From positions 3,100,001 to 3,164,000 of the forward strand of contig AP017375.1 of NCBI GenBank assembly GCA_002355455.1: a stretch of DNA of 64,000 nt, given 5' to 3'. Source of the DNA: Stanieria sp. NIES-3757. GTDB lineage: Bacteria; Cyanobacteriota; Cyanobacteriia; Cyanobacteriales; Xenococcaceae. Under the pieces are notes generated by a model. That model saw only the letters and a list, made by a program, of their open reading frames with translations, was not told the origin of the DNA and did not search any database. The position numbers were made by a program, and so were the translations under genes. The first letter of the stretch is position 1; the number at the start of each line of letters is the position of its first letter. Positions 16,686 through 26,500 of this stretch are shown here, one piece after another.

Positions 16686-19421
16686 TTAATATTTTTTAAA
16701 TCTTTTAAATTTGGGAGGCTCGATCGCATCAGATGAAGACTTCTCTTCTACTGGCATATTTGGTTTCGAGCGAGTGTTAACAGTTTCCTCGACGGTTATC
16801 GTCGGAGAAGTAAAAGGTAGAACATTGGGCGTGCCTCCCTCAATAACTCGAAAAACTTCATGAGTCTGTTCATCGCGTAAACGCTGTTCTAGCAGTATTT
16901 CTTCTGTTTCTGTTTTGGCTAAAAAATTTCCTAATTGCTTGGCTCTAATTTTGTAATTGCCGTGGTGATTTTGATGGCGTTTTTTCAATTCAGCAGTAGC
17001 CAAGCGAATCTCTTTTTCGGAACGTCCTCGAAATAAAGGATAATATTCACTAATACATTCAACCCACTGACCTCGAACATAAACGTAAGCGATTCCCGCA
17101 TTAAAAGGGTCGTATCTAACATCGACCCAATTGTTTTCTATTTCGGGATCGCGCAAAGCATTGTGCCAGTAATCTTTGTACTCTATCTTTACGCCTTTTC
17201 CTGGTCTAACTTTGGCTTTTCCTTGGGATGTGGTGGGTAGAGTTAAAATTTTAAAATTGTTGTCGTAAGCAATTCGCCGAAGATCGCGATTACCAAACTG
17301 TTTGACCCCATTAATAAATGCTTCTCTCGGGCTATAACCATCTAGGGCAGGATGTTCTGTTGTCTCGTAAACTTCGTATGCCCACTCACAAAGATAAAGA
17401 TATAAAAGACCAATATTCCAAAGAGATAGGTTTTTGGGATTAACCGATTTAGTGGCAAGTCTGACTTTTTTGGTAATTTGAGTATTTCCTGCTAAATTGT
17501 AGAGCAACTGTTGATTAGTAGTTCCAAATAATCTTTCGCAAACCCCACTGAATCTGGATTTTGCAGCAGGACGATGCTTAAGAGTACATTCAAACATAGC
17601 TAAAAGAGTCTCAAAATAAGTGCTATGAAACTCTTTACCGTTATCTGTAATGATTGTTTGAGGCAATCGCCCATGACGTTGTACGCAGATTCTTAAAACC
17701 ATCATGCAAGAACGGTATGATGGCGGGTCGTAAGTAATATAAACAGCTAAAATGCTACGAGAAAAGGCATCTACAAGAAAAGTAATCCAAGGTCTTCCCA
17801 AACTTTTTCCTGTTTTAGAACATCTCAGTTCAATATCCGATTGTGTGTGATCTATGTGACAGATATGAAAAGGGAAATCACCATGACGAGGGGTAGTTAG
17901 ATTTAATTCCCAGTAAAATTGCTCTAATTCATAAGCAGCCCGAGAACCTGCTCTTTTGAGAGTTTGTTCGTATCCAGAGTGTTTTTTTATTTCTTTGATA
18001 AAAGTTTTATAGGTGGGTATTTGGCAATCGGGAATTCCAGCTTGAGCGCAAAAATTAGCAAAAGCTGCATAGGTCGATTGTTTTGTTGGTTGTTTTTTTG
18101 TTTCGTAGTGATTTTCAATAAAATCGTCGATTTTATCTAAAATATTTTGAGGCAACCTTCTGTTACGGTTTCCTTTTTGGTGTTCAAAACTAAGTAATCC
18201 AAGATAACCATAACCATACTGATGTCGAGCTTTGTTATATGCTGACAACCAGTTTCTCAAAGACCTTTCTTGAGGAGTATCTCTTCTAATAGGCTCACCA
18301 TTTAAATATGGCTGAATTGAATGATAACGATAATTGGCATCTTTTAAGTCTTTTTCGCTAGCTTGTTGTAATAACTCTAAAGCTTGAGGATCGATTTCAT
18401 TAGTTTTAGTCTTTTGGAAGCTAGTAATTTTTCCTTGGCGAATTAAATTTTCAAAAGTATCTTGAGGAAACTCAATAGACTGATTTTCTGCTGTTTGCAA
18501 AAGTATATTATCTTCGCCAATTAAAGCAATAGTTAGAGCTTTACCATTGTAAATAACAATATTTCCCACATTAAGGTCAATTATTGGAGAAATAACTGTA
18601 TTATTTGTGGCTTGAGAAGCAGTAATAGCACTATAAGATAAAGCCGTAACGCGATCGCAAAATAGTAAACATTTTTCAGGTTCTACTAGAGGGGCAACAC
18701 TTAAATCGAGGTAAATTGTTTCTTGGGCGATCAAATGGTAAATGTCATCAGCCTCGATATTTTCAGAGACATGAAATAATTCTAATAAAGTAATTCCTGG
18801 TTTAGCTTTAATAATTGAAATAATTGCAATAAAACTAGATTCATTAAGTTTTTTTCTGCCTCTTAGTCGATAGTAATCCTCTAAAAATTCTAAGTTTCGC
18901 TGCATTGTCCAATTTACGCTAGCACTCGACCAAATAGAAAAGTCCCACCCAAACCGATTGGCATAATCTTCGGCAGAAGGACAACGCCAATGATTATCAT
19001 CATCTAAAAAATAACGATTGGGATTTTTTTGGGCTAATTTCTGGAGGTTTTCTTCGGTTTTACATTCCCACCAACCTGCACTATCTGTGCGGATTACAAA
19101 AAAATCTGGAGTATAAAAAAATCCAATGTTTTTTCCAGACTCAGATTGATAGCTCAGTTTAAAAGGTGGCGGTTGATCGTAGTATTCCAGAACATCTTCA
19201 TCGTGTTCTAGCTGATAAATGAAGGGCAATTCTACTTTATGCGATTCAAACTGAATCGTAACGCCCATTTTTTGGCTTGAATACCTTCCAGAAACACTTC
19301 GCTTTCCTCCTCCAACTTTACGAGAGGGTTCAGATGAGCGAATAATTTGTATCTCTTGCTTTGCTTCCTCTGATATTTTGTTGCGATCGCACCAATGCTG
19401 AAAATCGTTTTCGGACAACAT
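16686..19421 (-). CDS. tnsAB: TnsAB: TnsA endonuclease fused to TnsB DDE transposase
   Basis: The 911-aa protein joins both cutting activities. The TnsA part (about 1-200) has a restriction-enzyme-like site: E64, D106 in YTPDFFV, and E119-C-K121. The TnsB part shows a DDE triad at D524 (HIDHTQ), D593 (ITDNGKEF) and E629 (GVCERLFG), spaced 69 and 36, followed by a Mu-type C-terminal domain and a Lys/Arg-rich tail. TnsA cuts the 5' strands and TnsB the 3' strands, giving cut-and-paste movement. A TnsA-TnsB fusion is known from type I-B CASTs. It is the first gene of the tnsAB-tnsC-tnsD operon, divergent from the RHH-type gene at 19670. Confidence 0.94.
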   Translation of the reverse strand: MLSENDFQHWCDRNKISEEAKQEIQIIRSSEPSRKVGGGKRSVSGRYSSQKMGVTIQFESHKVELPFIYQLEHDEDVLEYYDQPPPFKLSYQSESGKNIGFFYTPDFFVIRTDSAGWWECKTEENLQKLAQKNPNRYFLDDDNHWRCPSAEDYANRFGWDFSIWSSASVNWTMQRNLEFLEDYYRLRGRKKLNESSFIAIISIIKAKPGITLLELFHVSENIEADDIYHLIAQETIYLDLSVAPLVEPEKCLLFCDRVTALSYSAITASQATNNTVISPIIDLNVGNIVIYNGKALTIALIGEDNILLQTAENQSIEFPQDTFENLIRQGKITSFQKTKTNEIDPQALELLQQASEKDLKDANYRYHSIQPYLNGEPIRRDTPQERSLRNWLSAYNKARHQYGYGYLGLLSFEHQKGNRNRRLPQNILDKIDDFIENHYETKKQPTKQSTYAAFANFCAQAGIPDCQIPTYKTFIKEIKKHSGYEQTLKRAGSRAAYELEQFYWELNLTTPRHGDFPFHICHIDHTQSDIELRCSKTGKSLGRPWITFLVDAFSRSILAVYITYDPPSYRSCMMVLRICVQRHGRLPQTIITDNGKEFHSTYFETLLAMFECTLKHRPAAKSRFSGVCERLFGTTNQQLLYNLAGNTQITKKVRLATKSVNPKNLSLWNIGLLYLYLCEWAYEVYETTEHPALDGYSPREAFINGVKQFGNRDLRRIAYDNNFKILTLPTTSQGKAKVRPGKGVKIEYKDYWHNALRDPEIENNWVDVRYDPFNAGIAYVYVRGQWVECISEYYPLFRGRSEKEIRLATAELKKRHQNHHGNYKIRAKQLGNFLAKTETEEILLEQRLRDEQTHEVFRVIEGGTPNVLPFTSPTITVEETVNTRSKPNMPVEEKSSSDAIEPPKFKRFKKY

Positions 19422-19583
19422 CGAACTATGTCCTTGTAATTCTGCTATTTAGATCATACACAATTTTAATACGTATAATCTAAAAGATTTGTAAACATTA
19501 CTTTACTGATGAAAACGGTTCGTCAAACTCAAATAATCCAGCCCCAACAATTGCAAAAAAACCAATGTAATAAAATATTGAGA

Positions 19584-19597
19584 GACTCAATTGAGTC
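19584..19597. promoter_or_regulatory. Perfect 14-bp palindrome in divergent promoter region
   Basis: GACTCAATTGAGTC is a perfect dyad between the start of tnsAB (19421) and the RHH protein start (19670). It has the size of a ribbon-helix-helix operator. That the neighbouring RHH protein binds it is inference. Confidence 0.55.
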
Positions 19598-19669
19598 ACA
19601 ATTAAATTAAAAATCGAGACTAAACTAAAGAAGTTTTCACCAATTTTTTTGATTAAAAAACTTGTCATA

Positions 19670-20203
19670 ATGCCTAAAGGACAAAAGAAATCGAAAGGAG
19701 TCCCAGAACTTCATGATGAAGTCAAAAAGAGAGTAAATTTGTCCTTAACGCCAACTGCGATCGCGGGGTTAGATCGACTTTCTCAGGAACTCAATTTGTC
19801 GCGCTCGGAATTAGTCGAACAAGTAGGAAGAGGTTCGCTTCCATTAGCCGAGCAAAGTAGCTTATCTGAAGAGTTTGTAATTTCCCTAACACATTCGTTA
19901 TCTTTAACAGAACGCGATCGCTTACCAGAAAAAATGGGTGCATTTTTGGCAACAGATTTTGCTCAGTTTGCCTACTTGGGTTCTAGTTCTAATTTAAAAA
20001 AAAGATTTGCCGAGCAGACTTTTATCGAAAAACTAGAAAAAATTAAAGCTAGTAAAACTCCAAAAAGCTCCGATATTCAAGTCATTTGGATCGAATGCAA
20101 CAACTACAAAGTATTAACTAGAATCGAACAAGAATTATTAGCTCAGTTTCGTCATCTTGTTTTTGTTCAGAATCAATCGTCTAGTCAGGGCAAATTTCTT
20201 TAA
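19670..20203 (+). CDS. RHH-domain protein with GIY-YIG-like C-terminus; candidate transposition regulator
   Basis: The ATG at 19670 (MPKGQKKSKG) is preferred to the TTG at 19649; it gives 177 aa. Residues 18-55 (VKKRVNLSLTPTAIAGLDRL, then LNLSRSELVEQ) match a CopG/Arc ribbon-helix-helix. Residues 100-177 carry YLGSSSNLKKRF, then IQVIWIECNNYKVLTRIEQE, like the GIY-YIG segment of cyanobacterial GIY-YIG proteins, with Tyr, Arg and the late Glu present but the first GIY strand unclear. It diverges from tnsAB across a perfect palindrome. Type V-K CASTs have small DNA-binding repressors next to their transposase genes; a similar role is proposed here. Confidence 0.6.
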   Translation: MPKGQKKSKGVPELHDEVKKRVNLSLTPTAIAGLDRLSQELNLSRSELVEQVGRGSLPLAEQSSLSEEFVISLTHSLSLTERDRLPEKMGAFLATDFAQFAYLGSSSNLKKRFAEQTFIEKLEKIKASKTPKSSDIQVIWIECNNYKVLTRIEQELLAQFRHLVFVQNQSSSQGKFL

Positions 20204-20524
20204 GACCGCAATCTGTCAACTTAACTATTTGTTAAAAAAATAATTGAAAAAGCTCTATTGTTTATTTGTAATAACCAAACTCAATTGTTACCGAATTAAT
20301 TTCTGAGGAACGACAAAGCTAATCGAACTTCTCTCAAATTCAAAATTTTGATTAAATAGGATTTATCAGTAATTGAGGGTAAAAACAGGCAAATAAGAGC
20401 AACCTTGCTTTGAATCTCCTTAATATTTCCGCAATTACCCGAATTTACGTTTCTGGGAATGAATAGTTATATTCGGGAAAAATACGGCTGTTACAAAAGA
20501 GCGATCGCTCTGGAGGAGTAAAGT
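20204..20524. other. Intergenic stretch in cargo
   Basis: These 321 bases contain no gene. The last 15 include TGGAGGAG, a strong ribosome-binding site for the AAA-ATPase remnant. No repeat or hairpin is clear. Confidence 0.5.
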
Positions 20525-21064
20525 ATGGCGTTTGAGCAGGAACTGGACATTTACTTAAGATCGCGCTTTACTCTAATGATCTTGGTAACGCCAGAGGAAG
20601 AGAGGGCATTACAGAGCGTCAAGCAGGTATGCGAGGGGTTCGCTCTTCGCGAGCGCACTCAGCGTTCCTGTCTCAGTTGGGATGTCGCTGATGGGTTTAG
20701 TGCGGTAACTAATTGGCGGGGTTCGATTCCTTCAGCTAAAGACCCCCTTTCGGCATTGGAACAGGTGGATAAAGCTGAAGGAGATAGTTTATTTGTACTT
20801 AAAGATTTTCACGACTGTTGGACTAATCCCCAAATTAAACGTAAACTTCGCAGCGTCGCCCAACGGCTTAAGTTTAGTAAGAAGTCAATTTTGATTACTG
20901 CCCCTTCAGGGAAGATTCCCGTGGAATTGAAAGATGAAGCGGTTATTTTAGAATATCCCTTACCCCAAAATGAGGAACTAGAAACCGTATTGCAAAGATT
21001 GACTCAAACCCTATCATGCAGCCAAAGCCAAATTAGAAGAACAGGGATTTTCTCTCATCAATGA
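20525..21064 (+). pseudogene. Ycf46-like AAA ATPase, N-terminal remnant
   Basis: The first about 160 residues (LDIYLRSRFTLMILVTPEEE, later SIPSAKDPLSALEQV and GDSLFVLKDFHDCW) match the N-terminal, pre-ATPase domain of the Ycf46-like AAA proteins of cyanobacteria and plastids. The frame then runs into DNA coding for a DUF1257 tail in another frame and stops. Walker motifs are all missing, so this is a deletion remnant with an intact start and ribosome-binding site. A small GC-rich palindrome (about 20630-20657) lies within it and seems to add the residues EGFALRER in frame. Confidence 0.7.
20630..20657. repeat. Small palindromic repeat inserted in frame
   Basis: CGCTC at 20641-20645 pairs with GAGCG at 20651-20655, within outer TGCG/CGCA. 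It interrupts the AAA-ATPase remnant without shifting its frame. Confidence 0.5.
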
Positions 21065-21116
21065 AGAAACTCAAGAAGGCGATCGCATTCATCTAGTGTT
21101 ACGACGTGTAGTATAG
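21012..21116 (+). pseudogene. DUF1257 (Ycf35-like) C-terminal remnant
   Basis: In the frame of 21012, the sequence reads YHAAKAKLEEQGFSLINEET and ends ...IHLVLRRVV before TAG at 21114. This is the usual tail of DUF1257 proteins, which sit next to Ycf46-like ATPases in cyanobacteria. The rest of the gene is gone; a deletion has joined it to the ATPase remnant. The following DUF2997 gene is 13 bp away. Confidence 0.65.
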
Positions 21117-21129
21117 GAGCTAATTAACA

Positions 21130-21333
21130 ATGGAACTTCAGGAAATTGATGTCTTTATCGAAAAAGACGGACAGGTAAAGATTGAGATACGGGGAGTTAA
21201 AGGAATGTCCTGTCTGGATTTAACTAAAGATTTAGAAGCGGTTTTGGGTAATCAAATTGCAGCACGAGAAATGACATCCGAATCTCAGGAGGTAGAACAA
21301 GAGCTTCAACAACAGCAATGGCAGTGGGGATAA
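21130..21333 (+). CDS. DUF2997 protein
   Basis: The 67-aa frame is a complete DUF2997 protein: two strands (IDVFIEKDGQVKIEIRGVKG), then SCLDLTKDLEAVLG and a Gln-rich tail. DUF2997 genes are part of the cyanobacterial cluster AAA ATPase (Ycf46)-DUF1257 (Ycf35)-DUF2997, of unknown function. Its two partners here are remnants, so this gene may be a stranded survivor. The conserved Cys of the CLDLT segment is present. Confidence 0.75.
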   Translation: MELQEIDVFIEKDGQVKIEIRGVKGMSCLDLTKDLEAVLGNQIAAREMTSESQEVEQELQQQQWQWG

Positions 21334-21400
21334 ATGAGAAATTATTTTTTATTTTGCGATCGCCTATCTAGAACAATTTAGATATTATGCGATCGCGAAT

Positions 21401-23521
21401 CTAACAACCTAATAACTCGCTTGGTTGACCGTGATAAGTAACCAAAACTTCTTTCTTAGCGCGAGTAGCAGCGACGTGAAGCAAACAGCGATCGCTTTCT
21501 ATCAAAGACAAACGCGCTCTATTATCTGACAAGCGATCAAGTATTCTTTTTGGTGGAAGTTCGTCTTTAGTCAAACCTGCTAAAAGCACGTATTCAAACT
21601 GTAATCCCTTAACTCGGTGCATTGTGGCTACTCTTAATCCTGGAGTTGTCAGATCGTCCGCTTGGCTTCTATGGATTTGGCAAGTTGTGACACCAAGAGT
21701 ATTTAAAGCTTTGGAATAAGAGTCAATTAAAGATTTGGTTCGTAGAATTAAACAACTACTGGATAAAGTATCTTCTTCTCGTTCGATACGTTGAAGTTGC
21801 TCGGTAATATATTTAATTTCATCGTTAAAGGTTGTAAATCCCTTAATTGACGGTTCTTTGCCATGAAGTAAAGAACGATAGTCATTCAAGTCGTTTTGTC
21901 CGCCGTCTAAATCGTCAAAGATAGAACCAATTAAAACTTGAGATGCCCATTTACGAATTTCATCGGTCGTTCGGTAATTTAATCTCAATCTGCGAGAACG
22001 TCCCCGTATTTCAATACCAGAATGACTTAAAACAACTTTATGTTGATAAATGCGTTGGTGAGGATCGCCAACTATAAATAGGTCATTTGGTCCTACTGGA
22101 ATCATCGCTCGTAGTAAGGAAAAAGCTTCTGTACCCATATCCTGGGCTTCATCGACAATTACTGCTTTAAAAGGTAAAGTTTCTCCCTGCTTATTTTTCA
22201 GTAAGCTACAAGCATCTCTCAAAGCAGTTTGTCGATCTTTCCAGCCTTTTTCTTGAAGGAGAGAGTTAAATTCCGCAAATACACCCCAGATTTCGGCTTT
22301 CTTGGCTCGATTGAGTCTAGTACCCCTACCTACTCTTGGTGCTTTTAAATATTCTTTAAGTGTTTTAACTTGGTAGGGTTGAATTACTTCACGCCATTCA
22401 TCTTGATAGAAAGCTAGGGAAAATTCTGGCGCAAGAGTATAAGCTTGTTCCCACAATTGCTCTAAATCGTTTTCGTAAACAATTCGGGCTTTAATTCCTT
22501 CTTGTTTGAGAAAATTCACTACCCAACTATCGATATTTTCTACATGAATCCGACGCATTATCTCTGGAGAACAGATTTTGCGTAAGTTATTTTCAATATC
22601 GATCGCTAAATTGCGAGTATAAGTAGTAAAGAAAATACGATCTGTAGATAAGGTAAAACGATGTTCTGCTAGCCATTTAGCTCGGTGCATGGCTACTACA
22701 GTTTTTCCCGTACCCGCGCCCCCTAATACTCTTACTGCCCCATTCCACTCTTTTTCTACCAAACGACGCTGAGTTGGATGGAGAAAGACGCGCCATTTTT
22801 CTAAAGGTGCAGCCAGCATTTCTTCTAATTCGGCATCATCTTCGACGATATAAAATCTACGCTTACTATCATTTGTTTCCAAAGCTGCATCGAAGTCTTC
22901 TGTATTAATTTGGCGATCGCTTTTTTTGTCCTGTAGATTTAGCACATCATCTAGGGAGTAACCAGCAGCGAGTAATAAAATAGCGTCGGCAGCTTCTTCT
23001 GGTAATTTGGAAATTAATTTATCTACATCATCATCGGTAATAACAGACCGAACTGCTGCTAATAATTCTTCGGGTACTCCCAAGCGTAATAAATGGCGAT
23101 CGTGAATATCTGCAAATCTTTTTTTGGCGGATGTTTTAGCCTTTGCTTCTATTTCTCTTTCAATCGCTGCTACTTCTTCGACATCAATAATTTGTAATGC
23201 ACCAGATTCGGGATTAATTTTACAAACTCTTCTTTGCGCCCATTGATAAGCTCGATCGTGATTATCTACCCATAATAGTAGATAAGTATTACCAGTTTCG
23301 GGTTTGAGAACGATCGCTCGATAGCTAACGTCGATTCTGACGGATTTGAGATTTTTATCGGCAGCATTTTGGATTGATTCGTAGTTAATGCCCGAACTAG
23401 TAGGATTTTGTTTAAATTTACTAATAAAAGCATTGGTTTTAGCTTGAGTCTGTTTGGTTAGCTTACTAAAAGCATCTAAAAAGTCAGTAGCGATCGCCAT
23501 TCGGATATTGTGGTTTAGCAT
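21401..23521 (-). CDS. UvrD/Rep-like helicase with RelE-like N-terminus
   Basis: The 706-aa protein begins with a RelE/ParE-type toxin-like fold (about 1-115: ATDFLDAFSKLTKQTQAK, NLKSVRIDVSYRAIV). Residues 250-700 are an SF1 helicase: Walker A GGAGTGKTVVAMHRAK, Walker B VIVDEAQDMG, motif III GDPHQRIYQ, motif IV LRLNYRTTDEIR, and the C-terminal HRVKGLQFEYV and VAATRAKKEVLV motifs. It would unwind DNA with 3'-5' polarity. It is last in the cargo operon, preceded by an AGTAATA repeat. The RelE-like domain keeps the KSVRIDVSYR segment but the toxin catalytic residues cannot be judged by eye. It may act as an RNA/protein recognition part. Confidence 0.8.
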   Translation of the reverse strand: MLNHNIRMAIATDFLDAFSKLTKQTQAKTNAFISKFKQNPTSSGINYESIQNAADKNLKSVRIDVSYRAIVLKPETGNTYLLLWVDNHDRAYQWAQRRVCKINPESGALQIIDVEEVAAIEREIEAKAKTSAKKRFADIHDRHLLRLGVPEELLAAVRSVITDDDVDKLISKLPEEAADAILLLAAGYSLDDVLNLQDKKSDRQINTEDFDAALETNDSKRRFYIVEDDAELEEMLAAPLEKWRVFLHPTQRRLVEKEWNGAVRVLGGAGTGKTVVAMHRAKWLAEHRFTLSTDRIFFTTYTRNLAIDIENNLRKICSPEIMRRIHVENIDSWVVNFLKQEGIKARIVYENDLEQLWEQAYTLAPEFSLAFYQDEWREVIQPYQVKTLKEYLKAPRVGRGTRLNRAKKAEIWGVFAEFNSLLQEKGWKDRQTALRDACSLLKNKQGETLPFKAVIVDEAQDMGTEAFSLLRAMIPVGPNDLFIVGDPHQRIYQHKVVLSHSGIEIRGRSRRLRLNYRTTDEIRKWASQVLIGSIFDDLDGGQNDLNDYRSLLHGKEPSIKGFTTFNDEIKYITEQLQRIEREEDTLSSSCLILRTKSLIDSYSKALNTLGVTTCQIHRSQADDLTTPGLRVATMHRVKGLQFEYVLLAGLTKDELPPKRILDRLSDNRARLSLIESDRCLLHVAATRAKKEVLVTYHGQPSELLGC

Positions 23522-23529
23522 CTTCTTTT

Positions 23530-23565
23530 AAGTAATAAGTAATAGGTAATAAGTAATAAGTTTTA
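23530..23565. repeat. AGTAATA-type intergenic repeat, copy 1
   Basis: AGTAATA units (AGTAATAAGTAATAGGTAAT and following) fill the junction between the UvrD-like gene and the DUF1998 helicase. The same unit recurs at 29909-29941 and 35095-35117, always directly before a large cargo gene start. Confidence 0.75.
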
Positions 23566-26500
23566 ATTGGCTAGATGTTGATGATAAAAGGCTTCTGGGT
23601 TATTTAAGACTTCGGCTATAGTTAGTGTTGTCCAGTTGTTTTGGGTAAAGATTTCAGTTTCGCTTGAATCTATTACTAAAGCTAAGTAGCGATCGCTCCA
23701 GGCTAATTCTGCTTCGGCAATAACTGTATCGGTATCATCGGTAAGTTCATATCCTACTTCGGGTACTTGCCAGTTATGGATTGCCATATAATCAATTAAA
23801 GCGATCGCATCTGGCTCGAAGACAAGGGTTTTAATCTGTTCCCAAATCGGATCGCTATTATTTGAAGGTTTTTCCCTATCTGTAGGAGGCGGAAGCCAGA
23901 ATTGTCCCAGTTCTGTTTCGTCTTCAAAACCACTGGAGGTAACTATATAGCTGTAATCGAGGAACTGGAAGAGGTTGTATTGCCGTAAAACTCCAGTCCA
24001 AGCTTTGACTATCTCATCATCGATTTCGCGAAAGCGATCGCTAAGAGATATCACCATTAAAGAACTCTTACCGTCTTTAGAATTAAACTTCTTCGGATTA
24101 ATCGCTATATAAGATTTAATCAAAGTATTAGATTGTGCTGAATTCCAACTCAAATTAGCTAAATAATCAGAAAGATCGAGACCGAAGCTATTAATTATTT
24201 TTGAGTCTATTAAGTTAATTACTTCTTGTTCCCAGAGATGGCGATCGCTAAGATTTTGATATTGCTCTTGTTGAATATAAGCAAAACTTCTTAATAAAGC
24301 CCATCGCTGCCATAATTGACGCTCGGGATTGCTCAGATAATGGATCAGCCAAATAAAGCTATCTTTGTCTTTTAAATGCCGTAACTGTTCGCAGTTGGAT
24401 TGTTGATAAAGTTTATTTTGATTACTGCGAAATTTTTCACTAAGCTCTTGGGTTAAAAGATTGACATAAGCCCCTGCTTGGGAATTGAACTGAGACTCGA
24501 CATCAGACCAAGTGAGTGACCAAACGTGAAAATTACTACTTTTAGCGATCGCCATTCTTTGTTGAAAATCTTGTGATAAGCGATCGCTGTGGTATTCCCA
24601 ACCATCGGTAAAGATGGCGATGGGTTTGATGTTGGGCGATTCTTTAACAGGATAAAAAACAAAATCGGCGCGACTGGGAATAGCTACTCCATGATTCTGG
24701 TCTAGTTCTACTTGAGGTTCGATCTGCCAGTTTTGTTCGCCAATAGAAAGTAAATAACCAGGTTTACCATTAATTACTTCTTTACGGAGAATAGTAGGTC
24801 GGTCTTGATAGCGATAACGGCTTAAAGCATCGATAAAACGCTGTTCGAGAACGCTATCGAATAGGGCATTTAATTTAACAGTAGATAATCCCGACTCTAA
24901 AGTAGTAATTTTGTTTTTACGGGTAACAATGGCATTGAGAATTGCGATCGCACTACGACGGCTGGTTTTATCTTGTTCAAAGTTATTGCGATAGGCAAAT
25001 ACGCAGTCATAACAGCCATCTTCACAACTACAACTGCGAAGAACGGTAAGAGCTTCTTCAAATACAGAAATCAATTCATCCCGATTGCGGAGTAGTTGTT
25101 TGAGATAACCAGTACCTCCTGGTACGGTGTCGTAAAGGAACAGAAAAGGTCTGCGTAGGGAACTGTTGGGAGAAGGTTCTTCACTAATAAGAGTCCGCAG
25201 GTGATCTACTCCTCCTTGAAAGTGAAGTTTTAAACCCAACTGTAAAGCAGCAATAAATGAATGCAGTTGTATGGGAGAGTTCAACGTATCGACTGGTAAC
25301 AACATCCGAATTGCTTCTGATTCAAATTGCCGAAATAGATAGAGAACATCCATAAAATGGCGCGGATCGTCGCTATTTTTATGAATACAAGCAAGAGTAT
25401 GATTTGGGCGTCCCGCGAAGCGGATCTCTTCGAGATCGCCTCCATTTTGGACTTTGCCACAACTGCGACAGACACTAAAACCAGACCTGGCACGGGCTAC
25501 GCCAGCAATTTCTACGGTTTCTGCCTGGCTGGTAATTTGACCGAAGTTGATTTCGCGGAAGGTAACTCGCGAGAGAAATTCAAAGCCAAAGGGAAATTCT
25601 TCTTCGTCTATCAAATAAGACTGTTCCCTAACGATGGGGTCGAAATCTGCTAGTAATTGTCTGGTAAAAAAAGCTGGAGTTCGTTCGTCTCTGTCGTCAC
25701 CAATACGACTATCGCGATCTTTAGTAGTTGCCATTACTTGACGCAGCCGTACCATTTTACGTTTGCGCCCTTCATCCGACCACATTACATCACCACAACG
25801 GGGACAGGTTCGCTGTTTGGCTTCTTGGTAAATATTGGGAACGGCGTAACTACAGTTACGACAAAATCGCCATTCTTCTATTTCCGAAAGATTGAGATCG
25901 ATTTGATCTACGTTGACGCGACGACCTTCGGCGTAAAATTTTCCAGAAGGAACGAGTTCCCCAATTGCTAATGCGGATGGACGTTCGTATTCAAAGGTAA
26001 AGGTTTCATATTTACCCGTAGAACTATTTCCACTAGTATTTCTGCGTCGCCAGATAATTGATTTGAGAGTTACCCCAGCTTCAGGAAAAGCATAGTTAGG
26101 AAGTAACCCTTCGTCGGTGAAAAAATTGAGGGTATTTTTGTTGTTGATTCGCTTCACCAAATCCATGAAGCCCTTTCGTTCTCGTTTTAACTCTTCCAGT
26201 TCTTCTTCGTGGTTTTGGGATTTAGCACCATTTTCTTTCTCTTTTATGCGACGAGCGAGCGTTCTAATTTGATTTTGCAGTCTTTTTCTTTCTTCTACTA
26301 CTTCTTGAAGTCGGTTGAGAATGCGCCAGCGTAACCCCCCTTCATCTCGTTCTCCTTGGGAGATAAACATTTCTAATTGCTGTTGAGTGCGATCGCCAAT
26401 TTCTTGGGCAAATAGTCGAACAAAACCATTTAATAGTTGTTCTCTTTCGCGATCGATAAAACTCAACCAAGTGTAGGGAAATCGATTGAGGTCGCCCTGT

